Positions 12,086 to 23,422 of a DNA stretch of 64,000 nt are shown here, one piece after another; positions within the stretch are counted from its first letter, which is position 1; each line of letters opens with the position of its first letter. A program made the translations under genes and the position numbers. Source of the stretch: Rosenbergiella nectarea (GTDB lineage Bacteria; Pseudomonadota; Gammaproteobacteria; Enterobacterales; Enterobacteriaceae). The stretch is taken from assembly GCF_900111105.1 (NCBI RefSeq), contig NZ_FOGC01000010.1:1-64000 (forward strand). Reading direction: 5' to 3'. The notes beneath the pieces are model-generated. The model was not told where the DNA came from. It saw only the letters and a program-made list of their open reading frames with translations, and searched no databases.

Positions 12086-12688
12086 TTATAACCAGATAAA
12101 GACCACGCTCAGGGCGGTCAACAATCCCATAATAAGATTGAACTGTCGCCATGCGCGTGGGCTGTGCAACCAACGACCAATCACGGTACCGAAGGCTAGC
12201 CAAATACACCCCGCAATAAGGTTGACTAAAAACATGGCTAAACTAATGCGAGCAATCGAGGTAATATAGGCCTTACCGCTTAAACTGAAACTGGCAACCG
12301 CACCCAGCGACATCAACCAAGCTTTAGGGTTGACGAGTTGTAATACCGCACCTTGCCACAATGGCAATGTCTTTTCTGGATGCTCTTTCACCTCAAGAGA
12401 TTCATAAGCAGCCGTCGTGATTTTCCAAGCCAACCAAAGTAAATAAGCACTACCTGCGATTTTTAAGAACATATGTAACGCAGGATAAAGGATAATAAGA
12501 TTACCGACACCGAAGGCTATTAGTAACAGCATGATTTGCATGCCAAACATAATACCTAGCATCAATGGTATAGTACGAACGAAACCAAAATTGGCGCCAG
12601 AGGTCGTAAGTAGCATATTATTGGGGCCCGGCGTAATCGCCGCGACCCACAAAAAACCAAATAGTGAGAGAAAAAGACTGAGTTCCAT
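12086..12688 (-). CDS. LysE/RhtB-family amino acid exporter
   Basis: A 200-residue inner-membrane protein of the LysE superfamily, with six predicted hydrophobic segments and the family signature ITPGPNNMLL near residue 19. These proteins export amino acids or related metabolites by proton antiport. Substrate cannot be told from sequence; it resembles cysteine/O-acetylserine and homoserine exporters only in a general way. It is divergent from yheT and convergent with yheS. In E. coli yheS and yheT are adjacent, so this gene is an insertion into, or an ancestral member lost from, that location. Confidence 0.88.
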   Translation of the reverse strand: MELSLFLSLFGFLWVAAITPGPNNMLLTTSGANFGFVRTIPLMLGIMFGMQIMLLLIAFGVGNLIILYPALHMFLKIAGSAYLLWLAWKITTAAYESLEVKEHPEKTLPLWQGAVLQLVNPKAWLMSLGAVASFSLSGKAYITSIARISLAMFLVNLIAGCIWLAFGTVIGRWLHSPRAWRQFNLIMGLLTALSVVFIWL

Positions 12689-12734
12689 AAAATTACCATT
12701 ATCCAGATTAACCTTTGAAACTATACAGTGAGTT

Positions 12735-13757
12735 ATGGATCAGACAAGCCCTGAGAACCTGAATAATTATCATAATGACGAGCATGATTTTACTCCTATT
12801 CGTTGTTTGAGAAATGCACATATTCAGACTCTATTACCCAGAATCTTACGCCGTATGGTCCGTATCAAACCTGTTTGGCAGCGCCTAGAGCTACCCGATG
12901 GGGACTTTGTCGATCTCGCTTGGAGCGAAGATCCGATGTTGGCAAAACATAAGCCACGCGCGGTCATTTTTCACGGGCTAGAGGGCAGTGTAAAAAGTCC
13001 TTATGCCCATGGCCTATTAGCCTCTTTTCAGCAGAAAGGATGGTTAGGGGTAGTCATGCACTATCGTGGCTGTAGCGGTGAACCCAATCGATTAAAACAG
13101 AGCTATCATTCTGCTGATATCGAGGATGCCAGTTATTTTCTACGGTGGATGAAAGAGAAGCTGGGGCCAGGCTGGACCTCCGCGACTGGATTTTCTCTCG
13201 GTGGTAACATGCTTGCTTGTCTAATGGGTAGCCAAGGCGACGAATGCTTACTTGATGCAGGCGTTATCGTTTCAGCTCCCCTGATGCTCGAACCCTGCAG
13301 TGTTAAAATTGAAGATGGCTTCTCACGGTTTTATCAGCACTACTTATTAACACGCCTGAAAAAGAGCCTACGCCGAAAGCTTAAGGCACACCCACACCTA
13401 TTTTCGATTGCACCGGGCGAACTTAAAAAGATCAAGAAACTCCGCGAGTTTGACGATAAGATTACCTCGCGTATTTATCATTTTTCTGACGCGCTAGACT
13501 ACTACCGACAAGCCAGTGGTATGCCGTGGCTTGCCAGTATAACTAAACCACTCTTAATTATTCATGCGGCAGACGACCCCTTTATGACCGACGATGTCAT
13601 ACCTTTACCAGAACAGCTATCGTTGACTATCGATTATCAGTTAAGTGAATACGGTGGGCACGTTGGTTTCGTTACTGGCAGTCTGTTTAAGCCGGTAATG
13701 TGGCTTGAACAACGTATTCCTCAGTGGCTTTCTACACAATTGGATTCTACATCATGA
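12735..13757 (+). CDS. yheT: Alpha/beta-fold hydrolase YheT
   Basis: This is a putative esterase of the AB-hydrolase 4 (EMB8/YheT) family; no physiological substrate is established. The 340-residue protein has the oxyanion region [16 protein letters not shown], the nucleophile elbow GFSLGGNM, the Asp in ADDPFMTDD and the His in GGHVGF, so the triad is complete. It overlaps yheU by four bases (ATGA), implying translational coupling, the same pairing as in E. coli. Confidence 0.95.
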   Translation: MDQTSPENLNNYHNDEHDFTPIRCLRNAHIQTLLPRILRRMVRIKPVWQRLELPDGDFVDLAWSEDPMLAKHKPRAVIFHGLEGSVKSPYAHGLLASFQQKGWLGVVMHYRGCSGEPNRLKQSYHSADIEDASYFLRWMKEKLGPGWTSATGFSLGGNMLACLMGSQGDECLLDAGVIVSAPLMLEPCSVKIEDGFSRFYQHYLLTRLKKSLRRKLKAHPHLFSIAPGELKKIKKLREFDDKITSRIYHFSDALDYYRQASGMPWLASITKPLLIIHAADDPFMTDDVIPLPEQLSLTIDYQLSEYGGHVGFVTGSLFKPVMWLEQRIPQWLSTQLDSTS

Positions 13758-13969
13758 TTATCCCTTGGCAGGAACTCCCGGCAGAGACGTTACAAAGCGT
13801 CATCGAGTCCTTTGTGTTACAAGAAGGAACCGATTATGGTGAGCAAGAGAAAACCTTATCCGAAAAAGTTGCTGACATTACTCGGCAACTTCAAGCAGGC
13901 GACATCGTTATTGTTTGGTCAGAATTACATGAATCCGTCAGCCTTCGTGCAGCGCGGGACATACGCTGA
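13754..13969 (+). CDS. yheU: YheU family protein
   Basis: This is a small conserved protein of unknown function. I choose the ATG that overlaps the yheT stop, giving [20 protein letters not shown] and a 71-residue product that matches the E. coli YheU length. A longer in-frame reading starting 10 codons upstream has no homology. The rest is acidic ([17 protein letters not shown]) and ends in [15 protein letters not shown], as in the family. Confidence 0.93.
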   Translation: MIIPWQELPAETLQSVIESFVLQEGTDYGEQEKTLSEKVADITRQLQAGDIVIVWSELHESVSLRAARDIR

Positions 13970-14020
13970 AGGATAACCGTACGCCATAGTAGTCGCCCCT
14001 AACCCGCTAAGGAGACCATC

Positions 14021-14908
14021 ATGTCAGCCAAACATCCTATTATTGCCGTAACAGGTTCAAGCGGTGCAGGGACAACGACAACCAGCCTAGCCTTTCGTAA
14101 AATCTTTCAACAACTGAGTATCCAAGCCGCTGAAGTTGAGGGCGATAGTTACCATCGCTACACTCGTCCGGAAATGGACGTTGCCATCCGTAAAGCGAGA
14201 GATTTAGGTAAACACATTAGTTATTTCGGTCCAGATGCTAACGATTTTTTACTATTAGAACAGACCTTCAAGCACTATTCAGAAACGGGAACCGGCCGTT
14301 CCCGTAAGTATCTCCATACCTACGACGAAGCGGTACCGTGGAAACAAGTCCCAGGGACGTTTACGCCTTGGCAACCCCTCCCTGAACGGACTGATGTGTT
14401 GTTCTACGAAGGATTACACGGCGCGGTGGTGACTGAAGAGCATAATGTTGCTGATCTGGTGGATTTATTGGTCGGTGTAGTGCCGATTGTAAACCTAGAA
14501 TGGATTCAAAAGTTAGTACGAGACATGCAAGAGCGGAGTCATTCGCGCGAAGCGGTAATGGATTCAGTGATTCGTTCTATGGAAGATTACGTAAATTACA
14601 TCACACCGCAATTCTCCCGTACGCATATTAATTTTCAACGCGTCCCGATGGTCGACACTTCTAATCCTTTCGCCGCTCATGCGATTCCTTCGATGGATGA
14701 GAGCTTAGTGGTAATCCATCTTCGCGGTGTGGAAGAGATTAACTACCCTTATCTCCTTGCCATGATCCAAGGGTCCTTTATTTCCGCCATGAACACGCTA
14801 GTGGTTCCCGGCGGAAAAATGGGCTTGGCGATGGAGCTTATCTTGACGCCAGTCATTAAAAAGCTGGCTGAAAGGCGTCAACAGACCTTATTAACAGCTC
14901 AATGTTAA
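14021..14908 (+). CDS. prkB: Phosphoribulokinase-family protein PrkB
   Basis: This is a P-loop kinase of the phosphoribulokinase/uridine kinase family; despite the name, no Calvin cycle is implied and its natural substrate in enterobacteria is not settled. The 295-residue protein has the P-loop GSSGAGTTT at about residues 11-19, the acidic base region EVEGDSYHRYTRPEMD, and the conserved FYEGLHGA. An AAGGAG ribosome binding site precedes the ATG. Its 3' end overlaps the convergent yhfA by four bases. Confidence 0.95.
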   Translation: MSAKHPIIAVTGSSGAGTTTTSLAFRKIFQQLSIQAAEVEGDSYHRYTRPEMDVAIRKARDLGKHISYFGPDANDFLLLEQTFKHYSETGTGRSRKYLHTYDEAVPWKQVPGTFTPWQPLPERTDVLFYEGLHGAVVTEEHNVADLVDLLVGVVPIVNLEWIQKLVRDMQERSHSREAVMDSVIRSMEDYVNYITPQFSRTHINFQRVPMVDTSNPFAAHAIPSMDESLVVIHLRGVEEINYPYLLAMIQGSFISAMNTLVVPGGKMGLAMELILTPVIKKLAERRQQTLLTAQC

Positions 14909-15315
14909 GCGATAATGATTTCGTGGCTATGGGTAATCTCTACCGCTTGCCCCAACATGAGCGCCACTGAGCAATATTTCTCCGCTGACAGGGAAACTGC
15001 TCGCTCAACCGCCTTCTCGGTTAATGTCTTTCCCGTGACAATGAAATGCAGATTTATATGGGTGAAAAGTCGAGGGACCTCTTCACGACGAGTAGAGGTT
15101 AATTTGACTTCACACCCTCGAACCTCGTGGCGGCCTTTTTCTAGGATTGAAACCACATCAATCGCACTACAAGTTCCCGCCGACATCAGGACCATTTCCA
15201 TTGGACTCGGCCCCTTTTCACCACGGTTGCCATCCATTACTACTTGGTGGCCGGAGGCCGATTCGGCGACAAAACAGAGCCCATCTACCCACTTTACCTT
15301 CGCTTCCACCCACAA
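14905..15315 (-). CDS. yhfA: OsmC family protein YhfA
   Basis: This 136-residue protein belongs to the OsmC/Ohr superfamily of thiol-dependent peroxidase-like proteins. Both conserved cysteines are present: one in SAGTCSAIDVVS and one in SAEKYCSVALM. Its physiological role in enterobacteria is undefined. It is divergent from crp, as in E. coli, with about 281 bases between the two genes. The N-terminus is two residues longer than in E. coli, with no better alternative start. Confidence 0.94.
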   Translation of the reverse strand: MWVEAKVKWVDGLCFVAESASGHQVVMDGNRGEKGPSPMEMVLMSAGTCSAIDVVSILEKGRHEVRGCEVKLTSTRREEVPRLFTHINLHFIVTGKTLTEKAVERAVSLSAEKYCSVALMLGQAVEITHSHEIIIA

Positions 15316-15596
15316 GCCTCCAGTTTCAGAATTTATTAGCTAAGATACTCTGAGGTGGATTAATTCGCAAACCACTCATTTGGACTCATACAATACAAGA
15401 CAGTGACGCTAACCTGTGCTAAAAACAGGGAAAGGATTATTTATTTCGTTAATCCCCAGATAAAATACCTCGGAACACGCTAAGGTAATTTTATCGACCA
15501 ATAAAAAAAGAAATGGCACTTGATGCTTTCATAGAGTCGCAAAGGCGGCTCACCCTGGTTTTATCCAGGTTCGATTACAATAGAGGATAGAAGCGA

Positions 15597-16229
15597 ATGG
15601 TTCTTGGTAAACCACAAACAGACCCTACATTAGAATGGTTCCTCTCCCATTGCCATATTCATAAGTATCCGTCAAAAAGCACCTTGATCCATCAGGGTGA
15701 GAAAGCAGAAACGCTTTATTACATTGTTAAAGGTTCTGTCGCGGTACTGATTAAAGATGAAGAAGGCAAAGAGATGATCCTCTCTTACCTTAATCAGGGC
15801 GATTTTATTGGTGAGCTTGGCTTATTTGAAGAAGGACAAGAGCGTAGTGCTTGGGTCAGAGCTAAGTCAGCCTGTGAAGTCGCTGAAATTTCGTACAAAA
15901 AATTCCGCCAATTGATCCAGGTTAATCCGGAAATTCTTATCCGTCTTTCCGCACAAATGGCTCGACGCCTACAGGTAACGTCAGAGAAGGTCGGCAACCT
16001 AGCCTTTCTGGACGTGACAGGACGTATCGCTCAAACTCTGCTGCACCTTGCTCACCAACCGGATGCTATGACCCACCCCGACGGGATGCAAATCAAAATT
16101 ACCCGTCAGGAAATTGGACAGATCGTCGGATGTTCACGTGAAACGGTTGGGCGTATTCTCAAAATGTTAGAAGACCAAAACTTAATTTCCGCACATGGTA
16201 AAACTATCGTAGTATACGGCACACGCTAA
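15597..16229 (+). CDS. crp: cAMP receptor protein CRP
   Basis: CRP is the global cAMP-responsive transcription factor. The 210-residue product differs from E. coli CRP at only a handful of positions. The cyclic-nucleotide domain spans about 10-120 ([19 protein letters not shown] phosphate-binding cassette). Activating regions are kept: AR1 around HPDGMQIKI and AR2 residues in HCHIHKY. The DNA-binding helix-turn-helix is [20 protein letters not shown]. The 5' leader from yhfA is long (281 bases) and contains a small hairpin at 15554-15569 just before an AGAGGATAG ribosome binding site. Confidence 0.98.
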   Translation: MVLGKPQTDPTLEWFLSHCHIHKYPSKSTLIHQGEKAETLYYIVKGSVAVLIKDEEGKEMILSYLNQGDFIGELGLFEEGQERSAWVRAKSACEVAEISYKKFRQLIQVNPEILIRLSAQMARRLQVTSEKVGNLAFLDVTGRIAQTLLHLAHQPDAMTHPDGMQIKITRQEIGQIVGCSRETVGRILKMLEDQNLISAHGKTIVVYGTR

Positions 16230-16238
16230 TCGGCGTAG

Positions 16239-16261
16239 AAGGCAAGGGAACCCCTTGCCTT
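16239..16261 (+). terminator. Hairpin after crp
   Basis: AAGGCAAGGG (16239-16248) pairs with CCCCTTGCCTT (16251-16261), immediately after the crp stop. There is no clear T-run, so it may act as an attenuator or an mRNA-stabilising end rather than a strict terminator. Confidence 0.5.
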
Positions 16262-16302
16262 GCTCCGGTCGCGATCATTCATACAACAAACTGCAGCGGT
16301 TA

Positions 16303-18393
16303 ATGCTACGTCGACTTATTTATCATCCTGAAGTAAATTATGCTTTCCGCCAAACTCTGGTGCTCTGTTTGCCTATTGCACTGGGCTGGCTGATGGGTGA
16401 TCTCCGCTCAGGCTTACTTTTTTCTTTAGTCCCTTCCTGCTGTAATCTCGCTGGTTTAGATACTCCGCATAAACGTTTTTTTAAACGACTCGTCGTAGGC
16501 GGTTTACTTTTCGCCTGCAGCAGCTTTTTACTCCTTTGGTGTTTACAGCAGCACTATCCATTACCGCTCTTTCTGTTCGCTTTGCCGCTAATTGTCGGTG
16601 TCACGGGCGAGATAAGCCCGTTACACGGTCGACTATTGCCCGCTTCACTTGTCGCCGCAGTACTTTCTATTAGCTTGGCTGGCCGTATGCCGATATGGGG
16701 CCCCCCTCTACTCTATTTAGGAGGGACGGTTTGGTACGGGGTGTTTAATTGGGCGTGGTTTAAGTTTTCGCAGGCGCAGCAGCTTCGTGAAACGCTTAGC
16801 TTGCTCTACCGCGAGCTAGGGAATTACTGCGAGCATAAATACCACCGTATTTTTAGCGCGGATGACTCTCCAGAAAGTTTGCAGGATCTCCTCAAGCGTC
16901 AGCAGAAAGTGATTGATCTGATTACTCAATGCTACCAACAGTTGCATATGTTACCGGCGGCAAGGAATCGGAATGACCGGTTCTTGATTCGTTATTTCTT
17001 GATGGCGCAAGATATTCAGGAACATATTACGATAAGCTTGAATCAACCCGATGAAATCAAAAAACTGTGTCACGATAGTTTTGGCAGAGAAATTCTGAAT
17101 TGGAATGCCAACACGGTAGCCTCACAGCTCCACCGCTTGGCTGACGATATTTTATATCACCAGTTCGTAAAGCCTTTTTCAATGAGTAAACAAATTTCAG
17201 CATTGCAAAAGCTGGCTCAACACTTCCCTCACAATCCGGTACCACAATTTTGCTTTTATCATTTCACGCGGATTGCTCGGGTCCTACAGAATGAGAAACC
17301 CCTCTATCAGCGTGATCTCATGCGTGATAGACAGCGTCGTTTACCCTTATTACCTGCCTTAAAAAGCTATCTATCGTTAAAATCGACCGCTTTGCGTTCT
17401 GCGGCACGTTTTTCAATTATGTTGATGTGTGGCGGCGGCGTCGGCATGGCGCTGAATATGCCTAAGCCCTACTGGATTTTGATGACCATCGTTTTCGTGA
17501 GTCAAAATAACTACAGCGCAACGCGGGTACGTATACAGCACCGAGCATTGGGAACTTTTGCGGGATTAATTATTGCGGCAGTCACACTGAATCTGCATGT
17601 CCCTGAATCATGGATCTTAATCATCATGTTACTGATTACCTTCTTCAGTAACCTGTTCAATCGCCAATATTATGGCTGGGCAACGATTGGATTTACGGTC
17701 ACAGCCGTCTATTCACTGCAACTTCTTTCCCTAAACGGACACCAATTCCTTGTCCCTCGCTTATTAGATACGCTACTCGGCTGCTTGATCGCCTTCGGGG
17801 GAACGCTTTGGTTATGGCCACAATGGCAGAGCGCACTGTTACGCGATAATACGCTGGATGTGCTCAATGCTTATCAACAAGCTCTCAAAGTCTTATTAGG
17901 TCCAGAACAAAAAGATGAAGTCTTCGAAGCTGCGCGAGTGGAAGCAAACCAAAAACATAACGCGCTGTTCAACGCCCTTAATCAAGCCATGCAGGAGCCT
18001 GGTTTCGATGATGAGTATCTCGAAGAGATGCATTTATGGGTTAGCCACAGCCAATATATTGTCGAGCATATTAATGAGCTTACTGCGTTAGCCCGTGAAC
18101 ATACCATGCTTACCCCGACTTTAGCCGAACGCTATTTACAAGCTTGCGAGATAGCGCTACAGCAATGCCAACAGCGTTTATTGTATGCTAACGATCAAGA
18201 GAACTATCACTCAACACATGTGATGGATGAAGCGGCTAATTTCGACAAAGGACCCAGTACCATCGTCGAGCGGCATATTGAACGAATTCTTGTGCATGTG
18301 AAATCCATGCGGACAATTTCAGCGATTATCTGGACTCAGCGCCCGAAACACGGCGCGTGGTTTTCCCGTGCCAACAAGAGCCCTGAGCAGTAA
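16303..18393 (+). CDS. yhfK: FUSC-family inner membrane protein YhfK
   Basis: YhfK is a large inner-membrane protein of the YccS/FUSC family, of unknown substrate and distantly similar to aromatic-acid efflux components. I choose the ATG giving MLRRLIYHPEVNYAFRQTLV, which matches the E. coli start; an in-frame reading beginning 16 codons earlier runs through the crp hairpin. The product of about 696 residues has two membrane blocks (about 15-160 and 375-515), each followed by a soluble helical region. It lies downstream of crp and converges with argD. Confidence 0.92.
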   Translation: MLRRLIYHPEVNYAFRQTLVLCLPIALGWLMGDLRSGLLFSLVPSCCNLAGLDTPHKRFFKRLVVGGLLFACSSFLLLWCLQQHYPLPLFLFALPLIVGVTGEISPLHGRLLPASLVAAVLSISLAGRMPIWGPPLLYLGGTVWYGVFNWAWFKFSQAQQLRETLSLLYRELGNYCEHKYHRIFSADDSPESLQDLLKRQQKVIDLITQCYQQLHMLPAARNRNDRFLIRYFLMAQDIQEHITISLNQPDEIKKLCHDSFGREILNWNANTVASQLHRLADDILYHQFVKPFSMSKQISALQKLAQHFPHNPVPQFCFYHFTRIARVLQNEKPLYQRDLMRDRQRRLPLLPALKSYLSLKSTALRSAARFSIMLMCGGGVGMALNMPKPYWILMTIVFVSQNNYSATRVRIQHRALGTFAGLIIAAVTLNLHVPESWILIIMLLITFFSNLFNRQYYGWATIGFTVTAVYSLQLLSLNGHQFLVPRLLDTLLGCLIAFGGTLWLWPQWQSALLRDNTLDVLNAYQQALKVLLGPEQKDEVFEAARVEANQKHNALFNALNQAMQEPGFDDEYLEEMHLWVSHSQYIVEHINELTALAREHTMLTPTLAERYLQACEIALQQCQQRLLYANDQENYHSTHVMDEAANFDKGPSTIVERHIERILVHVKSMRTISAIIWTQRPKHGAWFSRANKSPEQ

Positions 18394-18405
18394 ACAACTC
18401 AGGGC
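18380..18405. terminator. Inverted repeat between yhfK and argD
   Basis: GCCCTGAG (18380-18387) pairs perfectly with CTCAGGGC (18398-18405), spanning the end of yhfK and the space before the argD stop. No strong T-run flanks it. Confidence 0.4.
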
Positions 18406-18412
18406 AAGCACG

Positions 18413-19639
<1,227 letters not shown>

Positions 19640-19659
19640 TTAATAGGCTAGCGTGAGAT

Positions 19660-19694
19660 AGAATAAATATACATTTATATTGCATATTAAATCA
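19660..19694 (-). promoter_or_regulatory. Tandem ArgR operator upstream of argD
   Basis: Two 14-base boxes, 19660-19673 and 19681-19694, each match the ARG-box core TGAATnnnnATTCA at about 12 of 14 positions. Their centres are 21 bases apart, the spacing used by ArgR hexamers. They sit 30-64 bases before the argD ATG, overlapping the expected promoter. Confidence 0.75.
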
Positions 19695-19695
19695 A

Positions 19696-20268
19696 TCATC
19701 GAGTAATAAAGTTATTCAGTAACGATAGGCCTTGTTCACTCAAAATACTCTCTGGATGGAATTGCACACTTTCTATATCAAGATAGCGATGACGCAGCCC
19801 CATGATTGTCGTTTTTCCCTCTTCTTCAACCCAAGCCGTAATTTCAAGCTCATCAGGTAGTGAGGCGGCTTCAACCACCAAAGAGTGATAGCGAGTGACG
19901 GTAAGAGGATCTGGCAGATGTGAAAATAACCCTTTCCCATCGTGACGGATGACTGAGGTTTTACCGTGCATGACTTGATGTGCACGGATCACTTTACCAC
20001 CAAAACCTTGAGCGATAGCTTGGTGACCTAGACAAACCCCTAATATGGGGAGCTTACCGGCAAAATGTTGAATAGCCGCCAACGAAATTCCCGCTTCATT
20101 AGGCGTACAAGGCCCGGGTGAGATCACAAGGTGACTCATTCCCAACTCTTCCATCTCTTGGAGTGTAATTGCATCGTTACGGATAACCTTCACTTCTGCG
20201 CCGCATTGGCAAAAGTATTGATAAAGATTCCAAGTAAAAGAGTCATAGTTATCTATGATTAACAGCAT
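19696..20268 (-). CDS. pabA: Aminodeoxychorismate synthase component II PabA
   Basis: PabA is the glutamine amidotransferase subunit that supplies ammonia to PabB for 4-amino-4-deoxychorismate, the precursor of p-aminobenzoate and folate. The 190-residue protein has a complete class I amidotransferase triad: Cys in [11 protein letters not shown], and His and Glu in VQFHPESIL. Motif [11 protein letters not shown] is also present. In E. coli yhfG-fic lies between ppiA and pabA; here the space is only 83 bases. Confidence 0.97.
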   Translation of the reverse strand: MLLIIDNYDSFTWNLYQYFCQCGAEVKVIRNDAITLQEMEELGMSHLVISPGPCTPNEAGISLAAIQHFAGKLPILGVCLGHQAIAQGFGGKVIRAHQVMHGKTSVIRHDGKGLFSHLPDPLTVTRYHSLVVEAASLPDELEITAWVEEEGKTTIMGLRHRYLDIESVQFHPESILSEQGLSLLNNFITR

Positions 20269-20317
20269 ATGATTTCTCCGTTTGAGAAGGTAATCGTATT
20301 ACCCGATGAGAAAGGTT

Positions 20318-20343
20318 CCAAGCACGCTATAAGCAGTGCTTGG
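20318..20343 (-). terminator. Hairpin after ppiA
   Basis: CCAAGCAC (20318-20325) pairs with GTGCTTGG (20336-20343). It lies just past the ppiA stop on the minus strand and is followed there by AACCTTTC, a weak U-tract. Confidence 0.5.
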
Positions 20344-20351
20344 ATAATCCA

Positions 20352-20915
20352 TTAAGGTAAAACTTTTACGGAGAGGATTGTGACAGGCTTTGCAGGCACA
20401 TTTTGATAAGGCCCATTATTAGTCGTTTCGACATGGGAGATTTTCTCCGCCACATCAAGCCCTTTAGTCACTTTACCAAAGACGGCATAGCCGAAATCAC
20501 GTTGACCATGATCGAGGAAAGCATTGTCAGCGACGTTGATAAAGAATTGGCTGGTCGCACTATCCTTATCAGCCGTTCTCGCCATAGAAATGGTGCCACG
20601 GGTATTACGTAAGCCATTATCCGCTTCGTTCTTGATTGGCGCTTGAGTCGATTTCTGCTGCATATCTGCCGTAAAACCGCCGCCTTGGATCATGAAGCTT
20701 GGGATCACACGGTGGAAAATCGTGTTGTTATAGAAACCGCTATTCACGTATTGAAGAAAGTTTTTCACGGTGACTGGCGCCTTTTCATCGTTCAAGGTTA
20801 ATTCAATATTCCCTTCGGAGGTCGTCATTAACACATGCGTGTCAGCCATCGCATGTTGAGCCGTGGCGGCTAATGAAAGCAGAGTTAGTGCTGTAGCCAG
20901 TGTTTTTTTTAACAT
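20352..20915 (-). CDS. ppiA: Periplasmic peptidyl-prolyl cis-trans isomerase A (cyclophilin)
   Basis: PpiA is a cyclophilin that speeds proline isomerisation during folding in the periplasm. The 187-residue precursor has a signal peptide ([20 protein letters not shown], cleavage near HAMA-D at residue 24). The catalytic core is intact: [15 protein letters not shown] contains the key Arg, and [15 protein letters not shown] follows. The gene is divergent from tsgA with 255 bases between. Confidence 0.96.
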   Translation of the reverse strand: MLKKTLATALTLLSLAATAQHAMADTHVLMTTSEGNIELTLNDEKAPVTVKNFLQYVNSGFYNNTIFHRVIPSFMIQGGGFTADMQQKSTQAPIKNEADNGLRNTRGTISMARTADKDSATSQFFINVADNAFLDHGQRDFGYAVFGKVTKGLDVAEKISHVETTNNGPYQNVPAKPVTILSVKVLP

Positions 20916-21170
20916 AGTTGCGCGTCCTTATCTTGGATGGAATAAATACTGTGGATGATTGTAAGGAGTATCAGCGCCCTACCGCTAGCGATTTCCTGAC
21001 TTATATCTCGCTAACCACAGCATAAAATATGGCTAGGAGTGTTTTTTCTTTAATGACGACTGTAATTAATTAAATATTCTCGTCAATGTGAGCATCATTA
21101 TTTATAAACCAGAGCGATGGCATTACAATCGTGCACTTCACCCTTCGGACTATTCCTTTAACAGGTATTA

Positions 21171-22340
21171 ATGATGATGCAAATAAAAAGAACCGGGCTC
21201 ACCTGGATAAGCTTTCTTTCCTACGCACTGACAGGGGCGCTGGTGATTGTAACCGGAATGGTGATGGATAATATCGCCCACTATTTTAACGTTCCCGTGA
21301 CGAGTATGAGTAATACCTTCACTTTTTTAAATGCAGGGATTTTGATCGCAATCTTTCTTAATGCTTGGCTGATGGAATTAGTCCCGCTAAAAAGACAGCT
21401 GATATTTGGCTTTGTTTTAATGCTGGTTGCGATTGCCGGACTGGTAACCGCCCACTCACTCGCTGTATTTTCAGCTTGCATGTTTATCCTTGGTGTCGTC
21501 AGCGGGATCACCATGTCGATAGGGACTTTTTTGATTACCCACCTTTACGAAGGTCGCCAGCGAGGCGCGAGATTACTGTTCACTGACTCTTTTTTCAGTA
21601 TGGCTGGGACAATCTTCCCCATTATTGCCGCGGCGGTCTTATCGCGTCAGTTACCTTGGTATTTAGTCTACTGTGCAATCGGGTTAATTTACGTCGCTAT
21701 TTTTATCATTACTCTCTCTACCGAATTCCCAATTCTCTCCAAGAGTGCACAACAAAAGAGTGAACCGAAAGAAAAGTGGGGCGTAGGAGTCTTCCTGCTT
21801 GCGCTGGCAGCCTTATGTTACATTCTTGGCCAGTTAGGGTTTATCGCTTGGGTGCCTGATTATGCTACGAAATCGTTAGGCTTTGAATTAGGGCGTGCAG
21901 GTCAGCTGGTCGGTAATTTCTGGACGGCTTATATGGTCGGTATGTGGGTATTCAGCGTTGTATTACGTTTTATCGATTCACAGAAATTACTGGTAATACT
22001 CACGGCTTTAGCGTCCTTATTGATGTACTGGTTTAACCATGCACAGGACCCTAATATGCTGCATATCATCATCGCTGCTCTAGGCTTCTTCTCTAGCGCG
22101 ATCTATACCACAATCATCACGCTCGGCTCCCAGCAAACCAAGATTGCCTCGCCTAAATTAGTTAACTTCATCCTGACCTGCGGGACGGTTGGCACCATGT
22201 TAACGTTTGTTGTCACGGCCCCTATCGTGAGTCACGATGGACCGCATGCTGCGTTGATGACTTCTAATGGCCTCTACCTCACGGTATTTGTCTGTTGCTT
22301 ATTGCTTGGATTTGTCACTAAACATCGCACTAATCATTAA
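21171..22340 (+). CDS. tsgA: MFS transporter TsgA
   Basis: TsgA is a 12-helix inner-membrane protein of the major facilitator superfamily; its substrate is unknown. The 389-residue product closely follows the E. coli protein: [20 protein letters not shown] at the first helix, [25 protein letters not shown], and [16 protein letters not shown]. The start is ambiguous among three consecutive ATG codons. In E. coli nirBDC-cysG follows; here the gene ends at a shared terminator with convergent trpS. Confidence 0.94.
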   Translation: MMMQIKRTGLTWISFLSYALTGALVIVTGMVMDNIAHYFNVPVTSMSNTFTFLNAGILIAIFLNAWLMELVPLKRQLIFGFVLMLVAIAGLVTAHSLAVFSACMFILGVVSGITMSIGTFLITHLYEGRQRGARLLFTDSFFSMAGTIFPIIAAAVLSRQLPWYLVYCAIGLIYVAIFIITLSTEFPILSKSAQQKSEPKEKWGVGVFLLALAALCYILGQLGFIAWVPDYATKSLGFELGRAGQLVGNFWTAYMVGMWVFSVVLRFIDSQKLLVILTALASLLMYWFNHAQDPNMLHIIIAALGFFSSAIYTTIITLGSQQTKIASPKLVNFILTCGTVGTMLTFVVTAPIVSHDGPHAALMTSNGLYLTVFVCCLLLGFVTKHRTNH

Positions 22341-22343
22341 TAC

Positions 22344-22380
22344 AAAAAAAGGCGGTAGAGAGAATCTACCGCCTTTTTTA
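22344..22380. terminator. Bidirectional terminator between tsgA and trpS
   Basis: GGCGGTAGA (22351-22359) pairs with TCTACCGCC (22365-22373), flanked by an A-run on the left and a T-run on the right. Confidence 0.9.
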
Positions 22381-22399
22381 TGTTTGATAAGTGTCAGTA

Positions 22400-23404
22400 T
22401 TACGGACGTGCTACAAATCCAATCGCCTCATACACTTTATCAAGCGTTTGTTTAGCCTGAGCACTGGCCTTTTCCGCACCTTCTTTCATGATTTTATTAA
22501 GCAGAGCTTCGTCATTACGGAAATGATGATAGCGTGCTTGTAAATCAGTGAGCATGCCCGAGACGGCTTCCGCTACCGCGCCTTTCAAATGCCCATACAT
22601 CTGGCCTTCGAATGCGCTCTCAAGTTCAGCGATCGATTGACCAGTGACCCCTGACAGAATATCCAACAGGTTGGACACGCCTGGCTTATTTTTTACGTCG
22701 TAACGCACGACAGGTGGCTCATCAGAGTCGGTGACTGCGCGTTTGATCTTCTTGACGACAGCTTTCGGTTCTTCGAGCAACCCAATAACATTGTTACGGT
22801 TGTCGTCAGACTTAGACATCTTCTTGGTAGGTTCAAGTAATGACATCACTCGAGCGCCCGATTTCGGGATGAACGGCTCTGGTACTTTAAAGATATCGCC
22901 GTAAATTGCATTAAAGCGTTGAGCAATGTCACGACTCAGCTCAAGGTGCTGCTTCTGATCTTCGCCGACCGGAACCTGCTGCGTTTGATAGAGAAGAATA
23001 TCGGCAGCCATTAAAACTGGGTAATCGAATAGCCCAGCATTGATATTTTCTGCGTAGCGAGATGACTTATCTTTGAACTGAGTCATTCGGCTTAACTCAC
23101 CGAAATAGGTATAACAATTCAGCACCCATGAGAGTTGCGCATGCTCTGGCACATGGGATTGGACAAAGATGGTAGATTTTTCAGGGTCGATACCACAGGC
23201 AAGATACAGCGCTAAGGTATCAAGGGTAGCCTTACGTAACGCTACCGCATCTTGACGGACTGTGATCGCGTGTTGGTCAACAATGCAGTAGATACAATGG
23301 TAGTCATCCTGCATCTGCACCCATTGACGCAGTGCGCCCATGTAGTTACCGATAGAAAGTTCGCCGGAGGGTTGTGCCCCACTAAAGACGATTGGTCTGG
23401 TCAT
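22400..23404 (-). CDS. trpS: Tryptophanyl-tRNA synthetase
   Basis: TrpS charges tRNA-Trp. The 334-residue class I synthetase has the HIGH-equivalent region [14 protein letters not shown] at about residues 12-25 and the KMSKS motif in KKMSKSDDN. The length matches E. coli. It ends the aroK-aroB-damX-dam-rpe-gph-trpS superoperon, 18 bases after gph. Confidence 0.98.
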   Translation of the reverse strand: MTRPIVFSGAQPSGELSIGNYMGALRQWVQMQDDYHCIYCIVDQHAITVRQDAVALRKATLDTLALYLACGIDPEKSTIFVQSHVPEHAQLSWVLNCYTYFGELSRMTQFKDKSSRYAENINAGLFDYPVLMAADILLYQTQQVPVGEDQKQHLELSRDIAQRFNAIYGDIFKVPEPFIPKSGARVMSLLEPTKKMSKSDDNRNNVIGLLEEPKAVVKKIKRAVTDSDEPPVVRYDVKNKPGVSNLLDILSGVTGQSIAELESAFEGQMYGHLKGAVAEAVSGMLTDLQARYHHFRNDEALLNKIMKEGAEKASAQAKQTLDKVYEAIGFVARP

Positions 23405-23422
23405 TATTTCTTGTCCTGGAGA

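Noticed and set aside
21087-21102. CRP site between ppiA and tsgA
   Set aside because: TGTGA is present but the second half-site matches poorly, so it is not reported as a feature.
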